Shown: piece by piece, positions 36,953 to 47,330 of the stretch
Numbering within the stretch: position 1 is the first letter of the stretch
How the letters are laid out: each line of letters begins with the position of its first letter
Source of the DNA: Limimaricola cinnabarinus LL-001
GTDB lineage: Bacteria; Pseudomonadota; Alphaproteobacteria; Rhodobacterales; Rhodobacteraceae
Assembly (NCBI RefSeq): GCF_000466965.1
Contig: NZ_BATB01000009.1
Coordinates: 1-64,000, forward strand
DNA: 64,000 nt
Direction: 5' to 3'
The notes under the pieces: generated by a model
The model's database searches: none
What the model was told of the DNA's origin: nothing
Seen by the model: the letters and a program-made list of their open reading frames with translations, nothing else
Made by a program: the position numbers and the translations under genes

Positions 36953-38383
36953 ATGCAGATGCCATCCCCAGATGCCCGCGTCATGGCGAAGAAGGCGCAG
37001 GTCGTCGCACGGCTCACCGAAGCGTTGGGCGATCGTGGCGTGATCTACGACCCCGCCGAGACCCGCGCCTACGAGTGCGATGCGCTCACCGCCTATCGCT
37101 GCCCGCCGCTTTGCGTGGTGCTGCCCGCCACGACCGAGGAAGTCTCGGCGGCGCTCAGGATCTGTCACGAGGAAAACGTGCCTGTCGTGCCGCGCGGCTC
37201 CGGTACTTCGCTTGCGGGCGGCGCGCTGCCGACCGCAGATTCGGTGATCCTCGGCGTGTCGCGGATGAATCGGGTGCTCGAGACCGACACGGCGGATCGG
37301 ATCATCCGGGTCCAGACCGGGCGCACCAATCTGAGCGTCACGGGCGCGGTCGAGGAACTGGGTTTCTTCTATGCCCCTGACCCGTCGAGCCAGCTCGCCT
37401 GCGCCATCGCGGGCAACATCGCGATGAATTCGGGCGGCGCGCATTGCCTGAAATACGGGGTGACGACCAACAACCTGCTTGGTGTGACCATGGTGCAGAT
37501 GGACGGCACGGTGATCGAGATCGGCGGCGCTTACATGGATGCGGCCGGGCTCGACCTTCTGGGCGTGATCTGCGGCTCCGAGGGCCAGCTCGGCGTCGTG
37601 ACCGAGGCGACGCTGCGCATCCTGCCCAAGCCCGAGGGCGCGCTTCCCGTCCTCATGGGATATGACAGCGCCGAGGCCGCGGGTGCCTGCGTGGCCGACA
37701 TCATCGAGGCGGGCGTGCTACCGGTGGCGATCGAATACATGGACCGCCCCTGCATCCGCGCCTGCGAGGCCTTCGCCCAGGCGGGCTACCCCGATTGCGA
37801 GGCGCTCTTGATCGTCGAGGTCGAGGGGTCGGCCGACGAGATCAACCACCAGCTCGAGACGATCCTGAAGATCGCCCGCGACCACGACCCCGTGGAGATC
37901 CGCGCGGCGCAGGACGCCGACGAGGCGGCGCGGATCTGGCTCGGGCGCAAATCGGCCTTCGGCGCGATGGGCCAGATCAACGACTACATGTGCCTCGACG
38001 GCACGATCCCGGTTTCGGCCCTTCCCGAGGTTCTCAAGCGCATCGGTGAGCTGAGCGACCAGTACGGCCTCGGCGTCGCCAACGTGTTCCACGCCGGCGA
38101 CGGTAACATGCATCCGCTGATCCTGTTCGACGCGAACAAGGAGGGCGATCTGGAGAAATGCGAGGAGATGGGCGCCGATATCTTGCGGCTTTGCGTCGAG
38201 GTCGGCGGCTGCCTCACCGGCGAGCACGGTGTCGGCGTGGAAAAGCGCGACCTGATGACGGTGCAGTTCGAACCGCAGGATCTTGAGGCACAGATGAAGG
38301 TGAAGGACGTGTTCGACCCCAAATGGCTCCTGAACCCCGCCAAGGTCTTCCCGCTCGCGGTCAGCGAAGGACGCCGGGCATGA
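36953..38383 (+). CDS. glcD: Glycolate oxidase subunit GlcD (FAD-linked oxidase)
   Basis: FAD-binding catalytic subunit of glycolate oxidase (EC 1.1.99.14), oxidising glycolate to glyoxylate and passing electrons through GlcF. It has 476 residues. FAD-binding PCMH domain with VPRGSGTSLAGGALP and PDPSSQLACAIAGNIAMNSGGAHCLKYGVT, then the FAD-oxidase C-terminal domain with NVFHAGDGNMHPLILFD and CLTGEHGVGVEKRDLM. ATGA overlap with glcE. Related D-lactate/2-hydroxyglutarate dehydrogenases look similar, but the glcDEF order supports glycolate. Confidence 0.94.
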   Translation: MQMPSPDARVMAKKAQVVARLTEALGDRGVIYDPAETRAYECDALTAYRCPPLCVVLPATTEEVSAALRICHEENVPVVPRGSGTSLAGGALPTADSVILGVSRMNRVLETDTADRIIRVQTGRTNLSVTGAVEELGFFYAPDPSSQLACAIAGNIAMNSGGAHCLKYGVTTNNLLGVTMVQMDGTVIEIGGAYMDAAGLDLLGVICGSEGQLGVVTEATLRILPKPEGALPVLMGYDSAEAAGACVADIIEAGVLPVAIEYMDRPCIRACEAFAQAGYPDCEALLIVEVEGSADEINHQLETILKIARDHDPVEIRAAQDADEAARIWLGRKSAFGAMGQINDYMCLDGTIPVSALPEVLKRIGELSDQYGLGVANVFHAGDGNMHPLILFDANKEGDLEKCEEMGADILRLCVEVGGCLTGEHGVGVEKRDLMTVQFEPQDLEAQMKVKDVFDPKWLLNPAKVFPLAVSEGRRA

Positions 38384-39488
38384 TCCGCCCCGGCTCCGAG
38401 GCCGAGCTGGCCGAGGCGGTGCGCGATGCGTCCGGCCCTCTCTCCGTGCGCGGCGGCGGCACGCGCGGCCTCCTACCCGAGGGCACGCCGCTCACGACCT
38501 CCGGGCTGAGCGGCATCGTGCTGCACGACCCGGCGGCGCTGACGCTGGTGGCGCTGGCCGGCACGCCGGTCGAGGAGATCGACGCGACGCTGGCGCGTGC
38601 GAACCAGCGGCTCGCCTTCGAGCCCATGGACCACCGCGCGCTTCTGGGCACCAAGGGCACGCCGACCATCGGCGGCGTGGTGGCGGCCAACGTGTCGGGC
38701 CCGCGCCGGATGCAGGTGGGGGCGGCACGCGATCACCTGCTCGGGCTGCGCTTCGTCGATGGCGAAGGCACCATCGTCAAGAATGGCGGCCGGGTGATGA
38801 AGAACGTCACCGGCTACGACCTCGCCCGACTTCTGGCGGGGAGCCGTGGCGCGCTGGGCGTGATCACCGAGGTCGCGCTCAAGGTGCTGCCCGGCACCGA
38901 GACCACGGCGAACCTTGTGATCCACGGCCTCGACGACGCGACGGCGGTGCGCGCGATGTCGGACGCGCTGGGCACGCCCTTCGAGGTGTCTGGTGCCGCG
39001 CATGATCCCCATGCCCCGGACGGGCCGCGCACCGAGCTTCGGCTCGAAGGCTTCGGCGCTTCGGTCGCGTATCGTTGCCAAGCGCTGGCCGAGCGGCTCA
39101 AGGCCCATGGGTCGTGGGAAACCGAGACCGACCGCGACGCGGTGCGCGCGCATTGGCGCGGCATTCGCGATGCGGCGCGTTCCACGGGCGGACGGGCGAT
39201 GTCTGGCGCGTCTCGGTGCGTCCAAGCGAGGCGGCCGCCCTCGTGGCGCGGGCCGGGGCCACGCAGGCCTTCTATGATTGGGGCGGCGGGCTGGTGTGGC
39301 TGCGCATGCCGGAGGGAGACGACCTGCGCGCGCGGCTGGGCCGCTATGATGGCCACGCCACGCTGGTCCGCGCGGCCCCCGAGATCCACGCCGCATTGCA
39401 GACGTCGCAGCCCGAGCCTCCGGCGTTGCAGCGCCTGACCCGTGGCCTGCGCGCCAGGTTCGACCCGCGCGGCATCCTCGCCGCCTGA
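38380..39488 (+). pseudogene. glcE: Glycolate oxidase subunit GlcE, frameshifted as written
   Basis: About 369 residues when repaired. The second FAD-binding subunit of glycolate oxidase. It begins MIRPGSEAELAEAVRD at 38380, overlapping the glcD stop, and shows the PCMH features LSVRGGGTRG, TIGGVVAANVSGPRRMQVGAARDHLLGLRFVDGEG and KNGGRVMKNVTGYDLARL. The frame breaks at about 39172-39182; one missing base joins HWRGIRDA to FHGRTGDVWRVSVRPSEAA, and the protein continues to FDPRGILAA, the usual GlcE end. A consensus error is likely because glcD and glcF are intact. Confidence 0.92.
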
Positions 39489-39535
39489 AACAGCCCGACA
39501 CCGCCTGACCCGGCACCGACCCGGACGGAGATCCC

Positions 39536-40825
<1,290 letters not shown>

Positions 40826-40906
40826 TTGCCCTTTGAAGCCGATCCGCGGTGCCCTAGTCTTATTCTGAGGTCGCGCGATCCCCGCCGACCGCCCGAAGGG
40901 GGGCAG

Positions 40907-41725
40907 ATGAGGCAGGCCATCGCGGTTGCCCTTTTGGTGCTGGTGGCCCTGTCGCTGCCGGTGCGCGCGGATCGGCACGATCTCATCGAGATGGTGACGG
41001 GTGACGACGCGCGCGGCTGGGAGGCCGTGGGCCGTCTCGACCTCGGGGGGCGCGGGTTCTGCACCGGTGCGCTGATCGCGCCCGATCTCGTGCTCACCGC
41101 CGCGCATTGTCTCTATGACCGCGACAGCGGTGATCGCATCGACCCCACCGAAATCGAGTTCAAGGCCGGGATGCGCGGCGGTCGCGCACTGGCCTATCGC
41201 GGCATCCGCCGCGCGCTGACGCCCGAGGGCTATGCCTTCGTCGGCACCGGCTCGGGCGCAGCGAGCGCCGAGGACGTGGCGCTTTTGGAACTGGCGCAAC
41301 CGATCCGTTCGGCGCGCATCATTCCGTTTGAAACCGTGACCGGCGTCTCGGCAGGGGCGCAGGTGGGCGTCGTCTCCTATGCGCATGACCGGGCCGAGGC
41401 GCCGTCGCTGCAGCAGACCTGTGACGTGCTGGGTGAGGAGAATGGGCTTCTGGTCATGGGGTGCGACGTGGATTACGGCTCCTCCGGCTCGCCGGTCTTC
41501 AGCTTTGAAGGAGGCGAGACGCGGATCGTTTCGGTGGTGTCGGCCAAGGCCGAAATGGATGGCAGGAACGTGGCCATCGGTGTCGCCCTTGATCGTCCCC
41601 TGCCCGACCTGCGCGCCCGCATGGCCACCGGCACCGGCGCCTTCGGCGGGCTGTCGACGGGGCAGGTCCGAGTCGTCGGCGCCGGACAGAGAACCGAGAT
41701 CGGGGCGCGGTTCGTCCGCCCCTGA
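40907..41725 (+). CDS. Secreted trypsin-like serine protease
   Basis: A 272-residue exported protease of the chymotrypsin/V8 fold. The signal peptide covers about residues 1-21 (ending LPVRA). The triad is His67 in TAAHC, Asp123 in AEDVALLEL and Ser195 in GSSGSP (the usual GDSGGP/GNSGSP site, with Ser in the second position). The C-terminal 40 residues (GLSTGQVRVVGAGQRTEIG) are extra. The ATG at 40907 has an AAGGGGGG ribosome-binding stretch; an upstream in-frame start lacks a signal sequence. Substrate unknown; it follows glcF but need not share its role. Confidence 0.87.
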   Translation: MRQAIAVALLVLVALSLPVRADRHDLIEMVTGDDARGWEAVGRLDLGGRGFCTGALIAPDLVLTAAHCLYDRDSGDRIDPTEIEFKAGMRGGRALAYRGIRRALTPEGYAFVGTGSGAASAEDVALLELAQPIRSARIIPFETVTGVSAGAQVGVVSYAHDRAEAPSLQQTCDVLGEENGLLVMGCDVDYGSSGSPVFSFEGGETRIVSVVSAKAEMDGRNVAIGVALDRPLPDLRARMATGTGAFGGLSTGQVRVVGAGQRTEIGARFVRP

Positions 41726-41742
41726 GATCCGATACCAAGGAT

Positions 41743-41773
41743 CTTGAAACCCTGAAAATCCCCACCCACATTG
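41743..41773 (+). promoter_or_regulatory. Sigma32-type heat-shock promoter before hsp20
   Basis: CTTGAAA (41743-41749) followed 15 bases later by CCCACATTG (41765-41773) fits the heat-shock sigma factor pattern CTTGAAA / CCCCATNT at normal spacing. It lies 97 bases upstream of the hsp20 start and just upstream of the structured leader. Confidence 0.6.
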
Positions 41774-41869
41774 CAATCACGGAGCGCCACACCGGGCTCC
41801 GGATGCCCGGCCTGTCCCATGATGGGAAGGCCATCACGACGTTATCGCTTGAGATAAAGGATGACCGAC
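41774..41869 (+). promoter_or_regulatory. ROSE-type RNA thermometer in the hsp20 leader
   Basis: The leader folds into successive hairpins: CCGGGC/GCCCGG (41792-41810), GGCC...TCCC/GGGA...GGCC (41809-41832) and a final stem that buries the ribosome-binding site. In the last one GTTATCGCTT (41841-41850) faces AAAGGATGAC (41856-41865) around loop GAGAT, with 8 of 10 positions paired and a G-G opposite the Shine-Dalgarno at 41847/41859. TCGCT matches the conserved U(U/C)GCU box of ROSE elements, whose G-G pair is their hallmark. Heat should open it and free AAGGA for the ATG at 41870. Confidence 0.75.
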
Positions 41870-42340
41870 ATGCGTAATTTCGACCTTGCTCCGCTCTACC
41901 GTGCCACCGTGGGTTTCGATCAGGTTGCCGACCTGATGGACCGCGCGCTCGCCGGGGAACCGACCCAGAACAACTACCCCCCCTACAACATCGAGAAGAC
42001 GGATGAGAGCGGCTGGCGCATCTCGATCGCCGTCGCCGGTTTCGGGGCCGACGACCTCGCCGTGGAGGTTCGCGAAAACACGCTCATCGTCACCGCCCGA
42101 AAGGCCGAGGACGATGCCGAAGGCCGCACCTTCCTGCATCGCGGCATCGCCACGCGCGCCTTCGAGCGGCGCTTTCACCTCGCCGATCACGTGCGGGTCA
42201 CGGGGGCCAGCCATCTCGACGGCATGCTGCATATCGACCTCGTGCGCGAAGTGCCCGAGGCGCTCAAGCCGCGCCGCATCGAGATCGCGAGCCAGAAGCC
42301 GCAGGACGCCAATCTCATCGAGGAAAAGGCGGTCAACTGA
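41870..42340 (+). CDS. ibpA: Small heat shock protein Hsp20 (alpha-crystallin family)
   Basis: A 156-residue ATP-independent chaperone that binds unfolding proteins. It starts MRNFDLAPLYRATVGFDQV, the usual opening of alphaproteobacterial class A Hsp20; the alpha-crystallin domain (about residues 33-130) contains YPPYNIEKTDESGWRISIAVAGF, NTLIVTARK and FLHRGIATRAFERRFHLADHVRV. The start is ATG 41870, not the ATG at 41861, because AAGGA at 41857-41861 is 8 bases before it and the ROSE stem covers exactly that site. Own heat-shock promoter and terminator, so probably monocistronic. The symbol is by family. Confidence 0.95.
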   Translation: MRNFDLAPLYRATVGFDQVADLMDRALAGEPTQNNYPPYNIEKTDESGWRISIAVAGFGADDLAVEVRENTLIVTARKAEDDAEGRTFLHRGIATRAFERRFHLADHVRVTGASHLDGMLHIDLVREVPEALKPRRIEIASQKPQDANLIEEKAVN

Positions 42341-42407
42341 TACGACCGGAACTCCAGCCGGTCGTGCATGACGCGACCAGCCGGTGAGGCGACGGTCGTG
42401 GCATGCG

Positions 42408-42440
42408 AAGGCGCGGGTCCGAAAGGGCCCGCGCCTTTCT
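42408..42440 (+). terminator. Terminator after hsp20
   Basis: AAGGCGCGGGTCC and GGGCCCGCGCCTT form a 13-bp stem (one G-U) closed by a GAAA tetraloop, followed by TCTG. The stem itself supplies part of the T tract. It is 68 bases beyond the hsp20 stop. Confidence 0.75.
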
Positions 42441-42529
42441 GTCGTCTCGCTTTGCAAAGACGAGAGGGTCGATGCTCCCACGACAAGGGCGGCCCGAAGG
42501 ACCGCCCCCATCAGACGTCTGACGGTCCT

Positions 42530-43024
42530 TCAGAACCGCAACGTGTAGTTGTCGCCCACATCCGGCTTGGCTTCGCGCACGGCCTTGGCCTTGGCGATCT
42601 GAAACAGGAAAGCCGCCGAGCTGGTGGTAGTGGTCCAGACCTCGGCCTCGCGCAGGCGCAAGCAAAGCAGGCGCACGTCCGGATCGTTGCGCCCGTCGTC
42701 GAACCAACTCGCCGCGACGGCGTTCCAGACCTCATCGAGCTTGGCCTTGTCGTGGCTCAGTTCCAACGTGCCATGGGCATGGGCATAAAGCCCGTGCTTG
42801 TCCGAGGAAACCGAGAACAGCGCGTCGCGCGGGCTCGTCTCGACGGCGTTGGTCAACTCCTCGCCATGCGCGGCGATGAACCACAGGCAGCCCGTCTCGT
42901 GATCCACGTGATGGCTCATCGGTACGAGGCGGTCGGTGCCCTTGATGCCCACCATGCCAGCGCGCAGATCGGCGAGCCGATCCCAGAACATCCGCACCCG
43001 TTCTTCGTTGCTATGCTCGCTCAT
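42530..43024 (-). CDS. Pyridoxamine 5'-phosphate oxidase family / general stress protein 26-like
   Basis: A 164-residue split-barrel flavin-binding protein of the PNPOx-like group. Pattern: RVRMFWDRLADLRAGMVGI, PMSHHVDHETGCLWFIAAHGEELTNAV, SDKHGLYAHAHGTLELS and VWNAVAASWFDDGRNDPDVRLL, as in general stress protein 26-type members that bind FMN or F420-like cofactors. Start ATG 43024 with GGAG 7 bases upstream; a TTG at 43036 is unlikely. It is downstream of polA on the same strand. Enzyme activity unknown. Confidence 0.86.
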   Translation of the reverse strand: MSEHSNEERVRMFWDRLADLRAGMVGIKGTDRLVPMSHHVDHETGCLWFIAAHGEELTNAVETSPRDALFSVSSDKHGLYAHAHGTLELSHDKAKLDEVWNAVAASWFDDGRNDPDVRLLCLRLREAEVWTTTTSSAAFLFQIAKAKAVREAKPDVGDNYTLRF

Positions 43025-43107
43025 ATGTCGCTCCAATCCCAGCGCGGGCAGCCACGATGCCGCCGCCCGCTTCGGGGATGCAACGATGCGCGCCGGGTGC
43101 GGTTCCG

Positions 43108-45903
43108 TCAGTGGGCGAGCGCCCAGTTCGGCCCCTGCCCGGCCTCGGCGGCGAGATGCACGTCGAGATGCACCGCCGGGTCCGGGGCCCCTTCCATTAC
43201 CTCGCGCGCGATCGGGATCAGCTTCTCGGCCTCGGCCTCGTCCACCTCGAACAGCAATTCGTCATGCACCTGCAGCAGCATCCGCGCCGAGGGCACGCTC
43301 GCGATGGCGTCGTCCATGCGGATCATCGCGCGGCGAATGATGTCGGCCGCCGTGCCCTGGATCGGCGCGTTGATCGCCGCGCGCTTGGCAAAGCCGGCAC
43401 CCGGCCCCTTGGCGTTGATTTCGGGCGTGTTGATACGCCGCCCGAACAACGTCTGCACATAGCCGTTGGCCTTCGCGAAGGCCGTGGTCTCGTCCATGTA
43501 GGTGCGGATGCCGGGGAAGCGTTCGAAGTAGCGGTCGATGAAGCCCTGCGCCTGATCGCGCGGAATGCGCAGGTTGCGCGCGAGACCGAAGCCCGAGATG
43601 CCGTAGATGACGCCGAAGTTGATCGCCTTGGCCTGCCGCCGGATCTCGGGCGTCATCTCATCCAGTGGCACGTTGAACATCTCGGACGCGGTGGCGGCGT
43701 GGATGTCCTGCCCCTCGCGGAACGCCTGCTTCAACTCCTCGATCCCGGCCATGTGGGCAAGGATGCGCAGCTCGATCTGGGAATAGTCGAGCGAGACGAG
43801 AATGCGCCCCGAAGGTGCAACGAAAGCCTCGCGGATACGGCGGCCTTCCTCGGTGCGGATCGGGATGTTCTGCAGGTTCGGATCGGTCGAGGCGAGACGA
43901 CCGGTGTTCGCGCCTGCGATGGAATACGAGGTATGCACCCGCCCCGTTTCGGGATGAATATGCTCCTGCAGGCTGTCGGTATAAGTCGATTTCAGCTTGG
44001 AGATCTGCCGCCAGTCAAGCACGAGGCGCGGCAGCTCGTGCTCGGTGGCGAGGTCTTCGAGGATGTCCGCCCCCGTCGCATAAGCCCCGGTCTTGCCCTT
44101 CTTGCCACCCGGAAGCGACAGATCGTCGAACAGGATCTCGCCGAGCTGCTTGGGCGAGCCGACGTTGAAGGGCCGCCCGGCCTTGGCATGGATCTCGGCC
44201 TCGAGCCCCGCCATCTTCTGCGCGAAGGCGTTGGACATGCGCGACAGCACTTCGCGGTCGACCTGCACGCCCGCCCGCTCCATCCGCGCCAGCACCGGCA
44301 CCAGCGGGCGCTCCAACGTCTCGTAGACGGTGGTGACGCGGTTGCGATGCAACTCGGGCTTGAACCGTTTCCACAGGCGCAGCGTGATGTCGGCGTCTTC
44401 CGCGGCGTATTTCACTGCCTCGTCGATGCCGACCCGGTTGAAGGTCACGGCGGATTTGCCGGTGCCGATCACCTGCTTGATCGGGATAGGCAGATGGTCG
44501 AGATAGCGTTCGCTGAGCGTGTCCATGCCGTGATTGTGCAGCCCGGCATGCATCGCGTAGCTGAGCAGCATCGTATCGTCGAAGGGCGCCACGTCGATCC
44601 CGAGACCCGCAAAAATCTTCATGTCGTACTTCATGTTCTGGCCGATCTTGAGGATCGAGGCGTCCTCCAGCACCGGCTTGAGCATTGCCAGCGCCTCCTC
44701 CATCGGCATCTGACCCTCGCAGAGCTTCTCGCCGCCGAAGAGATCATCGCCGCCCTCGCTGTGGCACAGCGGGATGTAGCAGGCATGGCCCGGCGTCAGC
44801 GCCAGCGAGACGCCGACCAGCTCGGCACGCATCTCGTCGAGGCTGGTGGTCTCGGTGTCGACCGCGACATGGCCCAGTTCGTGGATCGCGTCGATCCAGA
44901 CCTGCAGCTCCTCGCGCGTCGTCACTTTCTGATAGCTGGCGTGATCGAAGGGCACCTCCGGCTCAGGCTCCGCGCTTTCGGTCGCCGCCACTTCGGGCAC
45001 CACCGGCGGCTCGGTCCCGAGCTTTTCGGCGACACGGCGGGTTATGGTGCGGAACTCCATCTCGGCCAGGAACGCCAGTAGCGTCTCGGGGTCCGGATCG
45101 CGGATCTCGAGATCGTCGAGCGTGAAATCGAGCGGGCAATCGCAATCGAGCGCCACAAGCTGCTTCGACAGCCGGATCTGCTTTTCGTGATCGATCAGGG
45201 TCTGGCGCCGCTTGGGCTGCTTGATCTCGCCCGCGCGCTCCAGAAGCGTGTCGAGATCGCCGAATTCGTTGATCAGGAGCGCCGCCGTCTTGATGCCGAT
45301 GCCGGGCGCGCCCGGCACGTTGTCCACCGAATCGCCTGCGAGCGCCTGCACGTCGACGACGCGGTCGGGCCAGACGCCGAACTTCTCGAACACGCCGTCG
45401 CGGTCGATGCGGCGGTTCTTCATCGGGTCGAGCATCTCGACCCCGTCGCCGACGAGCTGCATCAGGTCCTTGTCCGACGAGATGATCGTCACCCGCCCGC
45501 CCGCATCGCGCGCCTGACACGACAGCGCGGCGATGATGTCGTCGGCCTCGAAGCCTTCCTTCTCCTTGCAGGCGATGTTGAACGCTTCGGTGGCGGTACG
45601 CGTCAGCGGGATCTGCGGCCGCAGATCCTCGGGCATCGCCTCGCGGTTGGCCTTGTAGAGGTCATAGAGATCGTTGCGGAAAGTGTGGCTGCCCTTGTCG
45701 AAGATCACCGCGACATGGGTGGCGGCGTCGGGGCCGGTGTTGCCGTCGATATAGCGCTGCAGCATGTTGACGAAGCCCGACACCGCGCCCACGGGTAGCC
45801 CGTCGGACTTGCGCGTCAGCGGTGGCAGCGCGTGGTAGGCGCGGAAGATGAAGGCCGAGCCGTCGATCAGGTGCAGGTGGCACCCCTTGCCGAATTGCGT
45901 CAT
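43108..45903 (-). CDS. polA: DNA polymerase I
   Basis: A 931-residue repair and Okazaki-processing polymerase with all three domains. The N-terminal 5'-3' nuclease (residues 1-290) contains LIDGSAFIFRAYHALPP and ADDIIAAL, SSDKDLMQL, GDSVDNVPGAPGIG. The 3'-5' exonuclease (about 330-510) keeps the catalytic acidic motif DTETTSLDEM and is thus probably active in proofreading. The polymerase domain (about 540-931) has GRLASTDPNLQNIP, DYSQIELRILAHM, RRQAKAINFGVIYG and the final metal-site QVHDELLFEV. The ATG at 45903 fits the family N-terminus. Confidence 0.97.
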   Translation of the reverse strand: MTQFGKGCHLHLIDGSAFIFRAYHALPPLTRKSDGLPVGAVSGFVNMLQRYIDGNTGPDAATHVAVIFDKGSHTFRNDLYDLYKANREAMPEDLRPQIPLTRTATEAFNIACKEKEGFEADDIIAALSCQARDAGGRVTIISSDKDLMQLVGDGVEMLDPMKNRRIDRDGVFEKFGVWPDRVVDVQALAGDSVDNVPGAPGIGIKTAALLINEFGDLDTLLERAGEIKQPKRRQTLIDHEKQIRLSKQLVALDCDCPLDFTLDDLEIRDPDPETLLAFLAEMEFRTITRRVAEKLGTEPPVVPEVAATESAEPEPEVPFDHASYQKVTTREELQVWIDAIHELGHVAVDTETTSLDEMRAELVGVSLALTPGHACYIPLCHSEGGDDLFGGEKLCEGQMPMEEALAMLKPVLEDASILKIGQNMKYDMKIFAGLGIDVAPFDDTMLLSYAMHAGLHNHGMDTLSERYLDHLPIPIKQVIGTGKSAVTFNRVGIDEAVKYAAEDADITLRLWKRFKPELHRNRVTTVYETLERPLVPVLARMERAGVQVDREVLSRMSNAFAQKMAGLEAEIHAKAGRPFNVGSPKQLGEILFDDLSLPGGKKGKTGAYATGADILEDLATEHELPRLVLDWRQISKLKSTYTDSLQEHIHPETGRVHTSYSIAGANTGRLASTDPNLQNIPIRTEEGRRIREAFVAPSGRILVSLDYSQIELRILAHMAGIEELKQAFREGQDIHAATASEMFNVPLDEMTPEIRRQAKAINFGVIYGISGFGLARNLRIPRDQAQGFIDRYFERFPGIRTYMDETTAFAKANGYVQTLFGRRINTPEINAKGPGAGFAKRAAINAPIQGTAADIIRRAMIRMDDAIASVPSARMLLQVHDELLFEVDEAEAEKLIPIAREVMEGAPDPAVHLDVHLAAEAGQGPNWALAH

Positions 45904-45997
45904 GCCCGCGTCCCCTCTTGCGATGTCGCGTGTCTGTCTAGCCGAAACCCCGGAAGGTTTCGGAGAAGATTCTTCGATGATGCCGGGAAAGCCCGCC

Positions 45998-46240
45998 TCA
46001 GCGGGTCTCGTTCTCCTGCCCCGAACGGTCCTGACCGCGGGTGATCTCCTCGAGCCCTTCGGCGCCCTTTTCCGCGTATTCGCGGTGTATGTAGCGCGCG
46101 TCGCAATAGGAGCAGTCGACCCAGCCGGTGTCGTGCGGGATCATCAGCCATACGCGCGGATGGCCCAGCCCCGCGCTGCCGCCGTCGCAGGCGATGCGCC
46201 AGGTGTCGACGATCTTGGTCTCGGGCGCGGGAAGTGTCAT
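45998..46240 (-). CDS. Zinc-finger domain (zf-CHCC) protein
   Basis: An 80-residue protein of the CHCC zinc-finger family related to the small complex I subunit NDUFS6. The metal site is made by Cys18 in [12 protein letters not shown] with His and by the pair in [10 protein letters not shown]; the spacing WRIACDGG...[22 protein letters not shown] is typical. The acidic C-terminal tail is unstructured. It lies 94 bases upstream of polA on the same strand; functional connection not evident. Confidence 0.9.
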   Translation of the reverse strand: MTLPAPETKIVDTWRIACDGGSAGLGHPRVWLMIPHDTGWVDCSYCDARYIHREYAEKGAEGLEEITRGQDRSGQENETR

Positions 46241-46346
46241 GAGGGGCCTTGCCTTGCTAACGGGAGCGGCCGGGCATGGACCCGGCCCTGATCGGACTAC
46301 ATTCTAGCCGCCCCACCCGCAGGGACAAGACGCGAAAGGACGCATC

Positions 46347-47300
46347 ATGACCGACGCCGCCATCGAGATCACGGGCCTCAGAAAGACCTATGCCCCGAGC
46401 GCCAAGTCCCCGGCCAAGCTCGCGCTCGACGGCGTCGACCTGACGATCCCGGCGGGATCGATCTTCGGCCTGCTCGGCCCCAACGGCGCGGGCAAGTCGA
46501 CGATGATCAACATCATGGCCGGTCTGGTGCTGAAATCCGAAGGCAGCGTGAAGATCTGGGGCTTCGATCAGGACGTGAACCCGCGCCAGAGCCGCGCCGC
46601 GATCGGAGTGATGCCGCAGGAGCTGGTGCTCGACCCGTTCTTCACGCCGCGCGGCGCGCTCGACGTGCAGGCCGGGCTCTGGGGCGTGCCGAAATCGCAG
46701 CGCCGCACCATGGAGCTCTTGGAGATGGTCGGCCTCGCCGACAAGGCCGATGCCTATGCCCGCTCGCTCTCGGGGGGGATGCGGCGGCGGCTCCTTCTCG
46801 CCAAGGCGCTTGTGCACAGCCCGCGCGTCCTCGTGCTCGACGAACCGACGGCGGGCGTCGACATCGAGTTGCGCAATATGCTGTGGCGCAACGTGCGCAA
46901 GCTCAACGAGCAGGAAGGCACGACGATCATCCTGACGACGCATTATCTCGAAGAGGCGCAGGAGATGTGCGACGAGATCGCGATCATCGATCAGGGCCGC
47001 GTCATCACCCGCGACACCACCGCGAACCTCGTCGGGCGCGTCGGGGCCAAGACGCTGGTGGTCACCCCCGGCGGCCCCACGGCGATCCCGCCCCTGCCCG
47101 AGGGCGTCAGCGTCAGCGAACGGCCGGGCGGCGCACTGGCCTTCAGCTACGACGCGCGGGGGATGGGCGCGGGCACGGTGCTCGACGCGATCCGTGCGGG
47201 CGGCATGACGCTGATCGACGTGAAGACGGAGGAGGCGGATCTGGAGGACGTGTTCCTGCAGCTTACCTCCAAGGCCAAGGAACCCGTCTCCGCCGCGTGA
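46347..47300 (+). CDS. ABC transporter ATP-binding protein (CcmA/DrrA class)
   Basis: A 317-residue ABC ATPase of the kind that works with ABC-2 export permeases (drug, polysaccharide or lipid exporters). Walker A LLGPNGAGKST, signature LSGGMRRRLLLAKALVH, Walker B VLVLDEPTAGVDIELR and switch-like TTHYLEEAQEMCDEI. The C-terminal extension (about residue 225 onward) is the regulatory region of this class. No permease gene is adjacent in this window, which is unusual; the next gene is a mechanosensitive channel. Cargo unknown. Confidence 0.92.
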   Translation: MTDAAIEITGLRKTYAPSAKSPAKLALDGVDLTIPAGSIFGLLGPNGAGKSTMINIMAGLVLKSEGSVKIWGFDQDVNPRQSRAAIGVMPQELVLDPFFTPRGALDVQAGLWGVPKSQRRTMELLEMVGLADKADAYARSLSGGMRRRLLLAKALVHSPRVLVLDEPTAGVDIELRNMLWRNVRKLNEQEGTTIILTTHYLEEAQEMCDEIAIIDQGRVITRDTTANLVGRVGAKTLVVTPGGPTAIPPLPEGVSVSERPGGALAFSYDARGMGAGTVLDAIRAGGMTLIDVKTEEADLEDVFLQLTSKAKEPVSAA

Positions 47301-47330
47301 GGTTGCCCCTCCGATCACCGGAGGGACCGC

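Noticed and set aside
43057-45081. A 674-codon plus-strand open frame opposite polA
   Set aside because: Antisense shadow; the minus strand carries full polA domains.
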